Notes under the pieces: model-generated
Told to the model about the DNA's origin: nothing
The model's input: the letters and a program-made list of their open reading frames with translations, nothing else
The model's database searches: none
Program-made: the position numbers and the translations under genes
Shown: positions 12,020-24,000 of the stretch, piece by piece
How positions within the stretch are numbered: position 1 is the first letter of the stretch
Layout: each line of letters begins with the position of its first letter
DNA from: Bretschneidera sinensis
Taxonomy: Eukaryota; Streptophyta; Magnoliopsida; Brassicales; Akaniaceae
DNA: 64,000 nt
Assembly (NCBI GenBank): GCA_023935145.1
Contig: CM043698.1
Span: forward strand, 74,695,001 to 74,759,000
Reading direction: 5' to 3'

Positions 12020-13905
12020 AATATAAATAAAACTATGAGATCAAATCTAAGACCACGGTTGGGAGAGGAAGCCATCACTGTAGATTTTATCTTTGATCCA
12101 TAAGAGAGAAATTTACTACAAAGCATTTGTGACTGCAGCTGGGTACGAAGACCTAGGCTTGTGCCGGTAGAGTTTTTCTGGAAAAAATCTTGGCTGCACG
12201 GGATGCAAACCCGATTAAAAACTTGATCGGTAATATTTGCGTTTAGTTTTTCTGGGCGTCACACTTGGAAGTCTATTTTGTTTTAGTTATCCTCTTAGCA
12301 TTCCTTTTCTTTTTACGTTAAATTTTTAAAATTAACGTGATTTTATTTGGCAATTTTTTAATAAAAATGAAGGCCTCGATAAAAGGAAAATTTTATGATT
12401 TAAGAAGTCAAATTAAATTATTGATTTTACTAATAAAATTAAAATTTTAATATTGTATGGGTATTAGGTAAAGTCAACCAATTAAACCCTTTTTTTATAA
12501 GTAAAATCAAACAAATATTTGTCAAAAATAGACTCTATAATTTAAGAAATGAAATGATATTTACTACTTTATTGTGTTAAATGAATAATCTATATAAATA
12601 ATATATCAATATTGAAAACATATAAAAAGAACGTAAAATTACTTCATCATTTTATTATTCCAATAACGCGCATATATAATTACATATATGTTCCTCATAT
12701 TCACGTAATTGTTTTTTTTTTTTCCATTTTATTACTTCCCTATATAGCAAATCACTTATTCATCATTCAACTCAAATTCAAGATATATTAATTCTTTTTT
12801 TCCTGATTTAAGCATCTATTTTTCTTCTTTTTTTATACTATTTTGAATCTCCTTTTAAGATAATATAGTATATAAATTATCATGAAAAATTATGGTGACA
12901 TCTTCTTTGTGTTCTTATCAAGACATGTTAATCCTTTTTAATTTTAATTTTATACAATTAAAACTTTTTGGTTCATTTTTTTTTTATGATTTCAAGATTA
13001 ATTTCAAAATTATCACTAAAATACTTTTTAATTGTTAGAGTTTATCCAAATTTTGCCCAATATCATGTTAAATCGAAATACAACATCCTGCTATAACACT
13101 ATTGTTATTATATTTTGATTTAATTTATCAACACATTGTATTATAACTTTTTTTTTCTTTTTCAATTTTCAATACATTGAAACTAAACTATTGTCAATTT
13201 TTTTTTATTTCTTTTGTGATAGTGTCTAATATTAAACAGTTCAAACTAATATATTTACATAATTTAGTAAAACAAAATCCAATCAGATTTTAAACCATCT
13301 TATCATGTACATCTATAATGATGAAATATAAAATAATTAAAAAAATTTGTGTAATGAAGGAAAAAAAAAACAATGCACACATCGTTAAATAAAAATGATT
13401 ACAAACTTCTTTAAAAAAACAATAAATTTAAGTCATCAATAATTATTCTATTTATAATAAAATAAATAATAATAAATGTGTCATATGTATGTTACTTTTA
13501 CCCGCGCATAATGTGGTAAGAATACATACTTAAGGGCAAATATGTGAGAATTTATAATAATAATAAACAAAGGAATTCTATATTAAATTTTAATCTCCTT
13601 GAGCTCGATCCGATTAGACTCACGAGCTCTAATATATAGAGTTAGTTGCCCAAATAGGTTTGGCCTTGAGGATCATTTGTTTTCTAAATCTACTTGGATC
13701 ATATGTAACCAAAGTTTGTTTATGACCTCTGTAGCCCTGCGTACCCACAAATCAAATTCACAATTGTATTGGCAGTATCCATATGGAAAGCCAGTGATAG
13801 TCAATCCCTCAGAGCCCAGGGCCCTGCATACACAATAAATAATGGATTCGTCTTAAATCTTTCTTATTTTTTTCTTGTTATTTGATAAAACAGTAGAGGT
13901 AGATT
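12020..13905. other. AT-rich intergenic stretch
   Basis: No recognised gene. The DNA is dominated by poly-A/poly-T rich tracts. A 50-codon open stretch on the minus strand at about 13665-13817 (through GSEGLTITGFPYGY) is not recognised; it may be a gene scrap. No splice-site or domain support was found for it. Confidence 0.4.
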
Positions 13906-14288
13906 TTAGGTTTAAATGCAAAAATCCCCCCAAGTTTAGATCCAAGTGGTACTTTACCCCCTCAGTTTTACAAAAGGGAAATTTAACCCTTGAGTTTCAC
14001 AAATTGGAGCAACGTATCCCTTTGGCCAGATTCCGACCATAATCCGGCTAAAAAGTTATCAGAAATTTTAAAAAATATTAAACTTCCCACGTTACCTCCA
14101 AAACACCAAAAAAAAACCAGCTCTCCAAAACAACAAAAAAAAATGGCTCTCAAACCTGTTTCTCTCTTTGTCTCTGTCTCTATCTCTCAAAACTTGTCTC
14201 TCTTTCTCTCTCTCTCTCTCCCTCCCTCCCAACTGGGTCAAACCCGAGCTGTTCCTTGCTTTGAGTTAACAGAGGTTAAAATTGGTTA

Positions 14289-14564
14289 ATGGAAACCTTT
14301 TTCCTTAACGAAGCAAGGCGAATTCTTAAGGATTATCAAGGGTCAAAAACCTTTTGTGACCTAGAACTTGCGCCAAATGCAACGACAACCCAATTTTGTC
14401 AAGAAATCTATAAATTAGAGAGATCCATTGAAAGGATCTTAGTCGACATTTATAGAATGGTCAAATGTCAACAACTGACAATGGAAGACCTAAACAAAAG
14501 AATGTCTATGATTTGTGCAAAGGAAACCAAGAAGCTCTTATGGTGTGTAATTTCTAGATTCTGA
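14289..14564 (+). pseudogene. Unrecognised ORF inside the Mutator-like element
   Basis: An open frame of 91 codons begins METFFLNEARRILKDYQGSK and includes a helical, charged middle (YKLERSIERILVDIYRMVK). I do not recognise the family. It ends just before a GC-rich stretch. Since it lies between the inverted ends, it may be captured host sequence or a spurious frame. No splice sites could be tied to it with confidence. Confidence 0.25.
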
Positions 14565-14579
14565 TCTCATCACTAGGAA

Positions 14580-15080
14580 GAGGATGCCGGCCTTGGCTTG
14601 TTGCGTAGATGTTGCCGTTGCGCTTCCCGGCTACGCCTTCGCCAAGGATAGTTCCTTTCTCGCCGGTGGAGCCCGTGATCGACCCCTCTTCATCCACCTA
14701 ACCACCCCCGGCGCACGTTAGCCACCTTGGCTTCCCTTTTTCATATTAACTGCCATCACCACTCCATTCCCCTCTAAAACTCCCATTTCCCTATTTCCAA
14801 AACCCTATGTCTCTTTTATCTTCATAGCTTAGTTCATTAAATTAGCTACTGCATAATTTTGTTTGGGTTTGGTTCCATTTTTTTTTTTTTTATGTGAATA
14901 AGAGAAGATAATGGGCTCTGAGAACCCTCTCTCGTCGTCGATCCTCGTTACCCCGGTCGACTCCCATCCGCTGCTCTCGTCCCCACCGTACCGCTATCTT
15001 TGCAACCTTAACGCCCACCACGATAACTCCTACATCGAGCCCCCATGTAGATTACCGAGACCTGACTGTCGCGACAATCC
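14580..15080 (+). pseudogene. GC-rich cargo segment, possible captured gene fragment
   Basis: This 500-base stretch has gene-like composition (clusters such as GCCGGCC and CCCCGGCGC) inside otherwise AT-rich DNA. A frame from ATG 14911 begins MGSENPLSSSILVTPVDSHP and continues LLSSPPYRYLCNLNAHHDNS before running into the right inverted repeat near 15090. It looks like the first exon of a plant gene, but I cannot name the source. Truncation by the element end is seen directly; the capture is inferred. Confidence 0.4.
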
Positions 15081-15357
15081 ATGGAGTTGGGAGAGAGACA
15101 GAGAGAGAGAAGAGTTTGAGAGACACAGAGAGGGGTTTGAAAGCCGTTTTTTGTTGCTTTGGAGAGTCCTTTTTTTGTTGTTTTAGAGTTGAATTTTTAG
15201 TAACTTTCTGGCCCAAATCTGACCAAAGGGACACATTGCTCTAATTTGTGAAACTTAATGGTTAAATTGCTCCTTTGTAAAACTTTGAAGTAAAATGTCA
15301 CCTGATCCTAAACTTTGGAGGATTTTTGCATTTAAATTTATATTTTATGGTGTTTTA

Positions 15358-15640
15358 AAAAAAATCTTAAATGCAAAAAAAAAAAGAAAAACTCAAGTTT
15401 AAGGTCAGTTAGTACTTTACCCCTTCAGTTTTGAAAAGGAACAATTTAACCATTCAGTTTCATAAATGAGAGCAATCTATCCCCTCACCCAGGTTTCGAC
15501 CATAATCTAGTCAGAAATTACCGAAAATTTTTAACAAAAGAACACGTGTGCCAAACGAAAACAAGCAAAAAGAAAAAAAAAACGGCTCATTCCAAAACCA
15601 ACCTGTCTTTCTCTCTGTATTGTCTCTCTGCTGAAACCCT
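15358..15640 (+). repeat. Third copy of the Mutator-like terminal sequence
   Basis: Immediately right of the element above is another copy of the same end in the same orientation as the left one. It includes CTTAAATGCAAAA, GTACTTTACCCCTTCAGTTT, AACAATTTAACC, and the later TTTCTCTCTGT tract. No inverted partner is obvious to its right, so it is a solo end or the left end of a second, eroded element whose interior would include the IQD exon. Confidence 0.6.
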
Positions 15641-15787
15641 TCTCTCTCTCTGCTCAAAATCCTTAAGCTCTCTCTCTCTCAACTATGGCCAACAAAAACT
15701 AGTCACTAGAGAAACATAGGTCAATTTTGCGTATATGTGTGTATTTGTCTTAAAAGAAAACTGATAACAACAAAAAGAAAAGAAATT

Positions 15788-16051
15788 AATTTACCAACAA
15801 GCCCTGAAAAGCAGTCTGGATCCGGATCGCGACCCATTCTTGCTTGACGACCATGAAATCCTTTGGTGGAGCACGGACTACAGTGGCCATATGTATAATA
15901 AACGCATTATCAATCGTGAAAGAAGAATTGGACGCCTCTGATGCAGCCACATGGCAGCTCTTGAAGCCCTTTGATGAGGATCCAAACCCTTCTGATGAGC
16001 TCCTCCATAACTTCCATTTCTTCTTGGTGCTCTTGTCACCCACTTTCCCCT
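15788..16051 (-). pseudogene. Isolated IQD (IQ67-domain) exon with flanking splice sites
   Basis: On the minus strand this reads KVGDKSTKKKWKLWRSSSEG, later AASEASNSSFTIDNAF, then MATVVRAPPKDFMVVKQEWV followed by AIRIQTAFQGLL. This is the second-exon part of an IQD protein (plant calmodulin-binding IQ67 family): KKKWKLWRS, ATVVRAPPKDF and EWAAIRIQTAFRG are hallmarks. A pyrimidine-rich acceptor (TTTTGTAG) lies directly before it and a donor (GGTAAAT) directly after QGLL, inside the IQ motif where IQD genes carry a conserved intron. No other IQD exon is visible nearby, so this is an orphan genomic exon, not a processed copy. It lies just beyond the third Mutator-like end. Confidence 0.8.
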
Positions 16052-16099
16052 ACAAAAGAACCAAAAAAAGCACATGAAAACAGTAGAAAACAAGAAAGT

Positions 16100-17690
16100 T
16101 AAAACAAAAACAAAAGGTTCTTATTTGTGTTTTTTAATTGAAATTACTTCATCGGACAAAATTTAGAGCTTAAGCAAGTCCTTAGGCAGATCCTTAGGCT
16201 CTCTTCCTCTTAACTATGGGTCAAAGTAAAGCTTGTAGTTACGAGAAGAGTAGTTGGAAAATTGAGAGCTTATAGTAACAAATGTTCTCAACTATTGCGA
16301 ACAAAATTGAGAGCTAAAGTAATACAGAGATAATTTGTCTTATTTCTAAATAATGTAGTAAAACATATATAATTGATGGCAAATTTTTTCTTTTAGTGGC
16401 AAAAAAAAAAAATATTGAAGATAAAAAAAATAATTTTACCATCAAAAGCATGTGTTTTATCAAAAGAACTATAGATTTTACCATCAGATGTGATGTTTTA
16501 TCTCATAAAGCAAATTGCTTCTTTTTTTCAAAGCATCATAGTAGTCGTCAATAATGAAATATAAATTATTCATATCTTATCAATAAAAATACATAAATTT
16601 ATGAATCCTAATTATATGATGCTTTTATATGAAATAAATTTTTTAACAAAGGATCGATGAGATCTTGACTTAGTAGTTAAAGTTTAGCCTTTGAAACTAC
16701 AAGGTTTCATGTTCGATTCCCATAATGTGTGGGTTACTTATCCGATTTATGTATAAATTAATTTTTTTCACTTTAAGTGGATTGTGGTAGGTTTCTGTAT
16801 GAGTAATGAGATAGTACGAAGCCAATAAGTTAATTGCATTAGAAGGTAAGCTTGCTTATCTACCAGTAGTCCGCCAATTTGTCAATAAATTGATTTTTTT
16901 TCTTCTTTTCGAAACCATAAGATATGAAAGATGTTTGGACTGAAAGTAGAGGTGGATTCAAACCGAATTTTTATTAGGTTACTTGAGCTCGAGCTCAGTT
17001 AAAACTCTGTCAAAACTCATTTTGATCAAATTTCGAACCGAGTTCAAGCCTAAAAATAGGCTTGTTAACTCAATCAAGCCATGCCCGAATACCTAAATAT
17101 CTTACTAGTTAGGTTCACTAACATGTTTAGTTTATATATATTTTATTTATTAAAATTAAAAAATAAATTTATGTTGTAAGTTTGTTTTAAGATGGTTAAG
17201 CTCATTAAAACTCTTGAGCTCGAGTTCGTTTAAACTCAAATGTATTAATTATTTATTGAGTTCAACTCGAGTAAAATTCCGTTTGATAAATTTTGATTGA
17301 TTTCAATCTCAAACCCAAACTTGTATATTATTTAGCAACTTGAATAGAATTCAAGCATCATAAATTTTGATGAATTTAAAGTTCAAACCTTAATTTTTAA
17401 GATTCGACTAAGTATTGAGTCCAAACTTGAACTTTTTAAATTTGAGTCGAAATCCAACCTTAATTTAAAGCATAAACACGTAGTCTCACGAGAGAACTGA
17501 GAAAATCTTATCATTGAAGGGCATTCGATGTCTCTGGTCTAAACCATCTCTCAGTTAGAATGAGTCCGATCTACACAAAAAATTTGTCAAATAAATTAAT
17601 CACCGCCACTTTCGGTTGGGTGGGTTTGAGAATCTAATGTTAATAACTATTGACTAGGCGGCAATAACAAATACTAGCTTTTAAGTTTCA
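16100..17690. other. Intergenic stretch upstream of FAAH
   Basis: No gene is recognised. Imperfect repeats of 'AATTGAGAGCT' type sequence lie at 16200-16330. A block rich in GAGCTCGAG-like and CTCGAGTT-like words lies at 16980-17470. The last 200 bases before the gene carry CT-rich tracts, consistent with a 5' leader/promoter-proximal zone. Confidence 0.4.
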
Positions 17691-17699
17691 ACTACCTCT

Positions 17700-18077
17700 C
17701 GCTCTCTCTCACTGTCTCACACTGTCACACAAAGACTTCTTCAACCAACAAAATCACTTACGCACTAAAATACGAAGAAATTTCATTACAACGAAGAAAC
17801 CTCTCTTTCTCTCTCTCTGATCTCTCCATCAGAGACACAGGGTCTTCTCTTCATTCTCACGAAACTCTCACAGGTATAGTGCCGATTTTGATAATCTCTC
17901 CTCCCTCTGTAAAATTTTCCAGATGATCTTTTTATTTTTTTAGTTGTCACTGTTGTTGCGGTATTCATTTTTTATTAAGTTTTTGCTTTTGTTCAGTTTA
18001 ATCAGTTCTAATCTGTAAAATGTAATTTATCTCTTTTAATTTGTTTGTCGTGATTTTTGTTGTTTTTGTTGTTGCAG
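17700..18077 (+). promoter_or_regulatory. FAAH 5' leader with an intron ending exactly at the start codon
   Basis: A CT-rich leader runs to CTCACAG at 17873 and is followed by the donor GTATAG (17874). The acceptor TTGTTGCAG ends at 18077 and the start ATG is the very next base (18078). This gives a 204-bp intron in the 5' untranslated region. The transcription start is not determined. Confidence 0.7.
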
Positions 18078-21000
18078 ATGGGAAAGAAGCGTGTGATGTT
18101 GCCGGCCGATGAGGTTGACCTGACCACCGTCAAATACGAGCCTGAAGTAATCCAAGGTCACTTCCCTAATTGAATTTCATGAATATATACATAGATACAT
18201 ATATAGTTCCATACAGAAATATACGTACGCGCTCGATTGCATATGTAGATGTTAATTGCGTATATAATGGTGTGTGAATATACATATATGTGAATCAGTG
18301 AATTGTGGTGTAATTGATTGGGTGATGAGCATGTGAAGGGAAGAGATTTTTTAGGTTGATTATTGTTTTGAATTGCTTCTGTGGATTGCAGCTCCTCATT
18401 TGACTGGGTTTATATTCAAGTTGTTCGTTAAGATCATAGAGGCACCACTGATTGGGCCTCTGATCATGTCTTCCTTGAAGAAGCAGAATAAGATTGTTGA
18501 GGTCTGTTTTTTTTTGCGCAAATTTTCATTTGTTATTATGTTTTTTTGGGTAGTCTAGTTGGGTCATTATTTCTTCACTTATTAGGGACTAAACAGTTCT
18601 GTATATATTTAATGGACAGATGCTGCAACACACTATGATACCAGAGACACCCATGTTCAAACCCGAATTTCCTCCTCAAGGTCTATTCTTATCCTTCTCT
18701 GTTTTCTTCTATTCTTTTATCTTTAGTATCAATTCTTAAGAAAGAGCTTCATGCTAATCAGCTAATGTATCAAATTGGGGGAAAAGATATTGTTAAAGTT
18801 TCTTTGGTTCTTCTTTCATGCTACTCGAAACTTCTTCAAATACAAAGTAATAAGAGAAATATCTGTATCAAGAAGAAGTGGAAAATTGGGATTGATGTCA
18901 ATTGGCAAACAAACATGTTTGACAAGTTTCTTAGTTTGCATACCATGTTTTTGTCCTTAATGCACGGAGTTGACAGTGACTGTGATGTTAAATTAGAACC
19001 GGAACTTGGTGTTAACAACGTGGATGAAGATGGGAAACCTGAAGACAGAGTTGAATCAGCCTTGAAGTGTCTTTCGCATTATGATCCTGCTAGCAGCTGG
19101 AATGGTGATTTAACTTCTTCTTTCCGGTACTGGAAGATACGTGACTATGCATATGCTTATCGGTCTAAGCTTGCAACTCCATCTATGGTTAGTCACCTTT
19201 ACTTAATGGGATTCTGTCTTTCTAAAATAAATTGAAAAGAAGAATCTCACTTTTATTTTGTAGGTAGCGGAGCACATAATCTCAGTTATAGAGAAGTTTG
19301 ACTATAACAAGCCCCCATCACCATTATTGATTTCCTTTGATACTGAGGAAGTCAGGAAGCAAGCTGCAGCTTCTACACAGAGGTTTGACGAAGGTATTGC
19401 TATTCATGTATGTTATGTTATGTCTAATTTGTCACATGTTGTATAAATTGTTGGTTTTAGTGGAGTTAGACATCAATTATCATGTAAAGAGACCTCTCAC
19501 ACTTGGGTGTTGGTTGTGCAGGAACACCATTGTCCATCTTGGATGGGATTTTCATGGCAATTAAGGATGATATAGACTGCTTTCCACATCCCTCGAAGGG
19601 TAATTAATGGTCAAGCATTTTTTTAAATTTCCTCATTGTTTTATTTAAAGTAGTAGTAAAATAAACTTGGCATTTATGATGACAGGTGCAACAACATGGA
19701 TGCATGAGGTTCGCTCTGTTAAGGAGGATGCAGTTTGCGTTTCAAGATTGCGTAGCTGTGGTGTGATTTTTCTAGGGAAGGCAAATATGCATGAGTTGGG
19801 CATGGGCACAACTGGTAACAATTCAAATTATGGGTAAGTTTGTTGCTTACCAACTGTATAATAAATACAAACATAGATATGGTCTTCTATAAGACTTTTA
19901 ATTTATTATATATTTACTTATCCTTGTTGCATGATTGGCATGAATCATCAGCATAATTCTCTTGGTTTCCTATCTTTTCACCTCTTGAAATTTTTATTTA
20001 ATTGGGATGCAGAACAACAAGAAACCCTCATGCACCTGAAAGGTATACGGGTGGATCTTCCTCAGGTCCAGCAGCAATTGTAGCTTCCGGGCTATGTTCT
20101 GCTGCCCTTGGAACAGATGGCGGAGGTTGTGCAGATAATATTTTTGTAGGCTTGCTCCTAGATCCAATCTATTATATCCTAATGTTTTATGTGTAATTTA
20201 ATGGAAAAGGCAGGTTCAGTCCGCATCCCTTCTTCCCTCTGTGGTGTAGTGGGCCTGAAAACAACATACGGGCGGACAGATATGGGAGGGTAAGCTCTTT
20301 AACCGTCAGGCCCTTGTCACACATTGCTGATGTCCTTGTCATGATGTAAATGTAAATGTTCTACCACTTGGATAAGACAAACTTTTGTTTTCCCATATCT
20401 TAGCCCAGCTTTTTTCAAGATAGACTTGTTCTTGGTGTTCTCATAAAAAATTATATTGGTATGTACTAGTTTTTTGTGGTTGGACAACACTGCATCAGTA
20501 TGGCCCTGAGTCTTTATGGATGTAACATATCTATAATTTCCTTTTATCATCATTCTATGAACTATTGGAAATCTTTTATACCATGTTTTGTTTGGCATAA
20601 CTTTACACAATGGCTAACCAAATAATTATGTATTTTTCAGCAAGAACCTTTCTGTTTGATAAAATAAAATCTATTCAATAAGGTAGATCTTAAATAATGT
20701 TCTGTGTCAGTATATGAGTATGACAAAGCGAAATGTAGAAACTCCCCGCTAGATCTTGTTGAGTTAAAGTCTAACTCATCTGATTACTTCTTGGGCCTCG
20801 ACATATCACTAGAAGTCTAGAACCCTTGGAATACAGCTTGTTATGGATGTGAGAAGTTGAGATTGCTCTGTCACTGATATTTTTAATTGTCTGTTTTCAC
20901 TTTCCATTTATATAATATGATCTATTATACTCTGCAAGGCTTTGTTAAGGACTTTTTTCTTTTCCTCTTTGGATAAAGTTTTGTCAGATAGAAAGAATTG

Positions 21001-24000
21001 AATTAGTTGTATTTGTAACTTTATTTTCACAGGTCTTTATGTGATTCTGGGACTGTGGAAATTATTGGACCACTTGCATCAACAGTGGAGGATGTCATCC
21101 TAGTGTAAGCATTTCAATAGTATGAACAGGTTTTATGATTACTACTGGATTTGTTATAAGCAGTTAGACCATATATATAACATATGTATTTTGCATTGCA
21201 AAACTAATTGCATTTTGTAAGTTGTAAATCTATTGAAACTTGTTTATTATGGATTTTCTTATATATTGAAAAAAATTCTTTCGTAAGCTGTAGACACTTG
21301 GATTTGTTGTTTCCCTTCACATTATATATCCTCTATGCTTCATCGGTCATTTTACTTGAGCAAGAAAATATCTGTTGCTGGCCATGTCTATTCTTATCAT
21401 TAGGCACTGATCATTAATGCAAGGGTCTGAGCTTAATGTTCAAAGGAAAAGAAAAGAAAAAAGATTTTTCTCATTGTATTTCCTTCATGACTATGACCAG
21501 TGGAACAGGATACAAAACATGTTCTCTTTGTGGTTCCTTGATTCATTTTGATTTGCATTTAATGTTTCAGGTATGCGGCAATCTTGGGTTCCTCTCCTGC
21601 TGATAGAATTATTTTGAAACCGGTAAATTTGTCAACCTTATTATTTGTGTAAACAAAATACAGGTCTTCATTGACAATTTTTTTTCTCTTGTTAACATTC
21701 AATCATTTCAGAGGCTTCAATCTGTTTTGTTGATCTTTGAATTGAGATGATTGATGGTTTCTGTCCTGAAGAACGGGCACGCTGTTTTAGGAATGTTACT
21801 GTATTTTAGTATGTGAAATGTTACAAAAGAAATTCTGCTGCATGACATTTGACATTTTAACCACGGTTTTCAAGAAGTGACATTGTATAATGTTTTGATT
21901 GTCATAGGGCTACAAAGACTAATTCAACTTTTTGGACTGAATTGATGATTCCTATTAATCAATTAAAGATTAAAGAAGCTACGGCTTAAGAAAATGAACT
22001 TCGGGGAAAAAATTTCAGGCAATCAAGGAATTCTATTTGCCCATTGAATTGAAAAAATATCATAATATAAAGTATATCAAGAGGTGTGCTTCAAGTGGAG
22101 AGTTCGAAATGGAACAACCAAAGAAGTGAATGAATTATAGATTCTATGGTTGTGTTATATTCTTTTATAACTTTCATTATTTCCAAGCATCAAGTTAAGA
22201 TATTGCTAGTTTTATCTCTTGTACTGTATTTTGGCATGTGTCAGTCAAGGCTTAAAAGCCAAATTTTACAACTCTCAAGTATTTGTGATGCCGTACAGTA
22301 GGGAAGAATTGAAAAGAAATTGAGAAATTAAAGATAGATGATCCAAATCACATGGGAACACTAAACCAAATCACATGGAACAGTAGTCCAAATCACATGG
22401 ACAATTCAACAATTAATCACAGAGTATGAAAATAATATTCAGTCTGATTTTATTCATAAACTGTTCAATAACAAATGAGAATCCCATATACATATAGAGA
22501 AAATCTTATTCTAAAGATAAAGACTAAATGCTAAGAAGATAAGAACAAAAAATCAGATAATTATGAGAGATAAGCCTAATCCTATTCCAACAAATCAGAT
22601 AACCATGTGAGATAAGCTTAATCCTAATCAAGAAAGCTAACTAAGATAATAATTCTTAATATTTTCAATTAAATAGTTATTCCCATATCCCCCAATTCTT
22701 AGAATAAAATCCCTAATTCTAATCTTCCTCGTATTCCCCATCATTCTCCACCACTTAGAAAGAACTCGGCCTCAAGTTGAAAAATGTGCTAGTAGCAAGA
22801 GCTTTGAGGCGTGGAGAAACAAAGCATCGTCATGAAAGTTCGTGAAAGTGAAAGCACTAGAAGGTTAATTTTTTTTGCTTGAAACGTTTTTTGCCGAGGT
22901 ACTTGAAACCAAGTAGGGAGGATAAACTCAATAGCAAGGAAAGGTGGATCCACAAGAGCCTCACTTCTACAAGCTACTTTATCTTCCTCTCGAACCGTTT
23001 CAACCACCTCAATGTGCTCAGCAAAGTCAGCTGCACAAGAAACTGGCTCAACCAGTGCAACCTTCACTGGAATATCTTCAGTCTCGTCGACTTCATCTTG
23101 GGTTGGAACCGGCTTATATTCCACAATATTCTCTTGTTGCTCTGTGGAGTCTTCCCCATCAGTGAGCTTTGAGTTATCAAGTTCGGGATCATCTTTCACT
23201 GTCATAATATCCAAGAGTTTGCACAATTCTTTACATCTTTTACTGTTTCTTTACATTCTTTCAGTACGTGGATTAGCTTCTCTCGAACTTGGGAGGAAGC
23301 TAATGGGTTTGACTTCTATTCTATCACAAGCTCGTTGTAGGCATCATACTTATCATAATTTTCGGAAGCACGATCATACTCAACACAACCATGGTAAGCA
23401 GCTTTAGGAGAATAATAATAATTTTTATAAGCTACTTCTTCATCATCATAAATATAATCACCATTGCCATTCAAAGCATGGACATCTCGAGAACTCTGCT
23501 CACACTCATACACATATTGGTGCTGCAATTCTTCAAGTTGTCAACCCAATATTGAAGTTCTCTATATTCTTCATACATACGTCGGGGAAGATAACACCAA
23601 CCATACTTGATCGTTTTGGATTTCAACGCATCCAAGCGAGAATAAGCGATTGATAGCTGAGTTTGTAGATTTCAAATACGAATCTGAGTACGGTAAGACA
23701 TGATATCAAACTAAAATACCTCAAACATAATTAACTTTTCACTTTCTGTTTTGTTTTTCCTTTTTTTGCTTTTTTTTACTTTTTCTCTTGTTTTTTTTTT
23801 CATGAAAAAAAAATTAAAGATGATTACAGTAAAAACAACCTGAATTTTTTTTTTGAACTGGCTCAGCTCGGCCTGACTCTTTGTTCATAGCTGGTGGCGG
23901 TGCCGGTGCATGACGACAAGGTTGACGGCAGACAGCAGAAGAAGATGTGTTTGGCTACTGTAAGTGGGATTTTTTTTATGGTGTTTTTTTTCCTCACCAG

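Larger units (their letters stand above)
13913..15345. mobile_element. Non-autonomous Mutator-like element with ~250-bp TIRs and GC-rich cargo
   Basis: The left end (13913 to about 14200) begins TTTAAATGCAAAAATCC and is matched, in reverse complement, by the right end (about 15090-15345), which finishes GGATTTTTGCATTTAAA. The match extends inward over about 250 bases with substitutions and small indels, including the AAAACAACAAAAAA and TCTCTCTC parts. Long TIRs without a transposase are typical of non-autonomous Mutator-like elements. The interior (about 14280-15080) is clearly more GC-rich than its surroundings. I could not find a perfect 9-bp target duplication. Confidence 0.65.

Noticed and set aside
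18765..19235. 156-codon plus frame as a separate gene
   Set aside because: Its second half is FAAH exon 4 and its first half is intron 3. The splice acceptor at 18995-18996 explains the join.
22879..23407. Plus-strand open frames in the three-LTR element
   Set aside because: They overlap the minus-strand frame that fits the element's orientation given by its primer-binding site.
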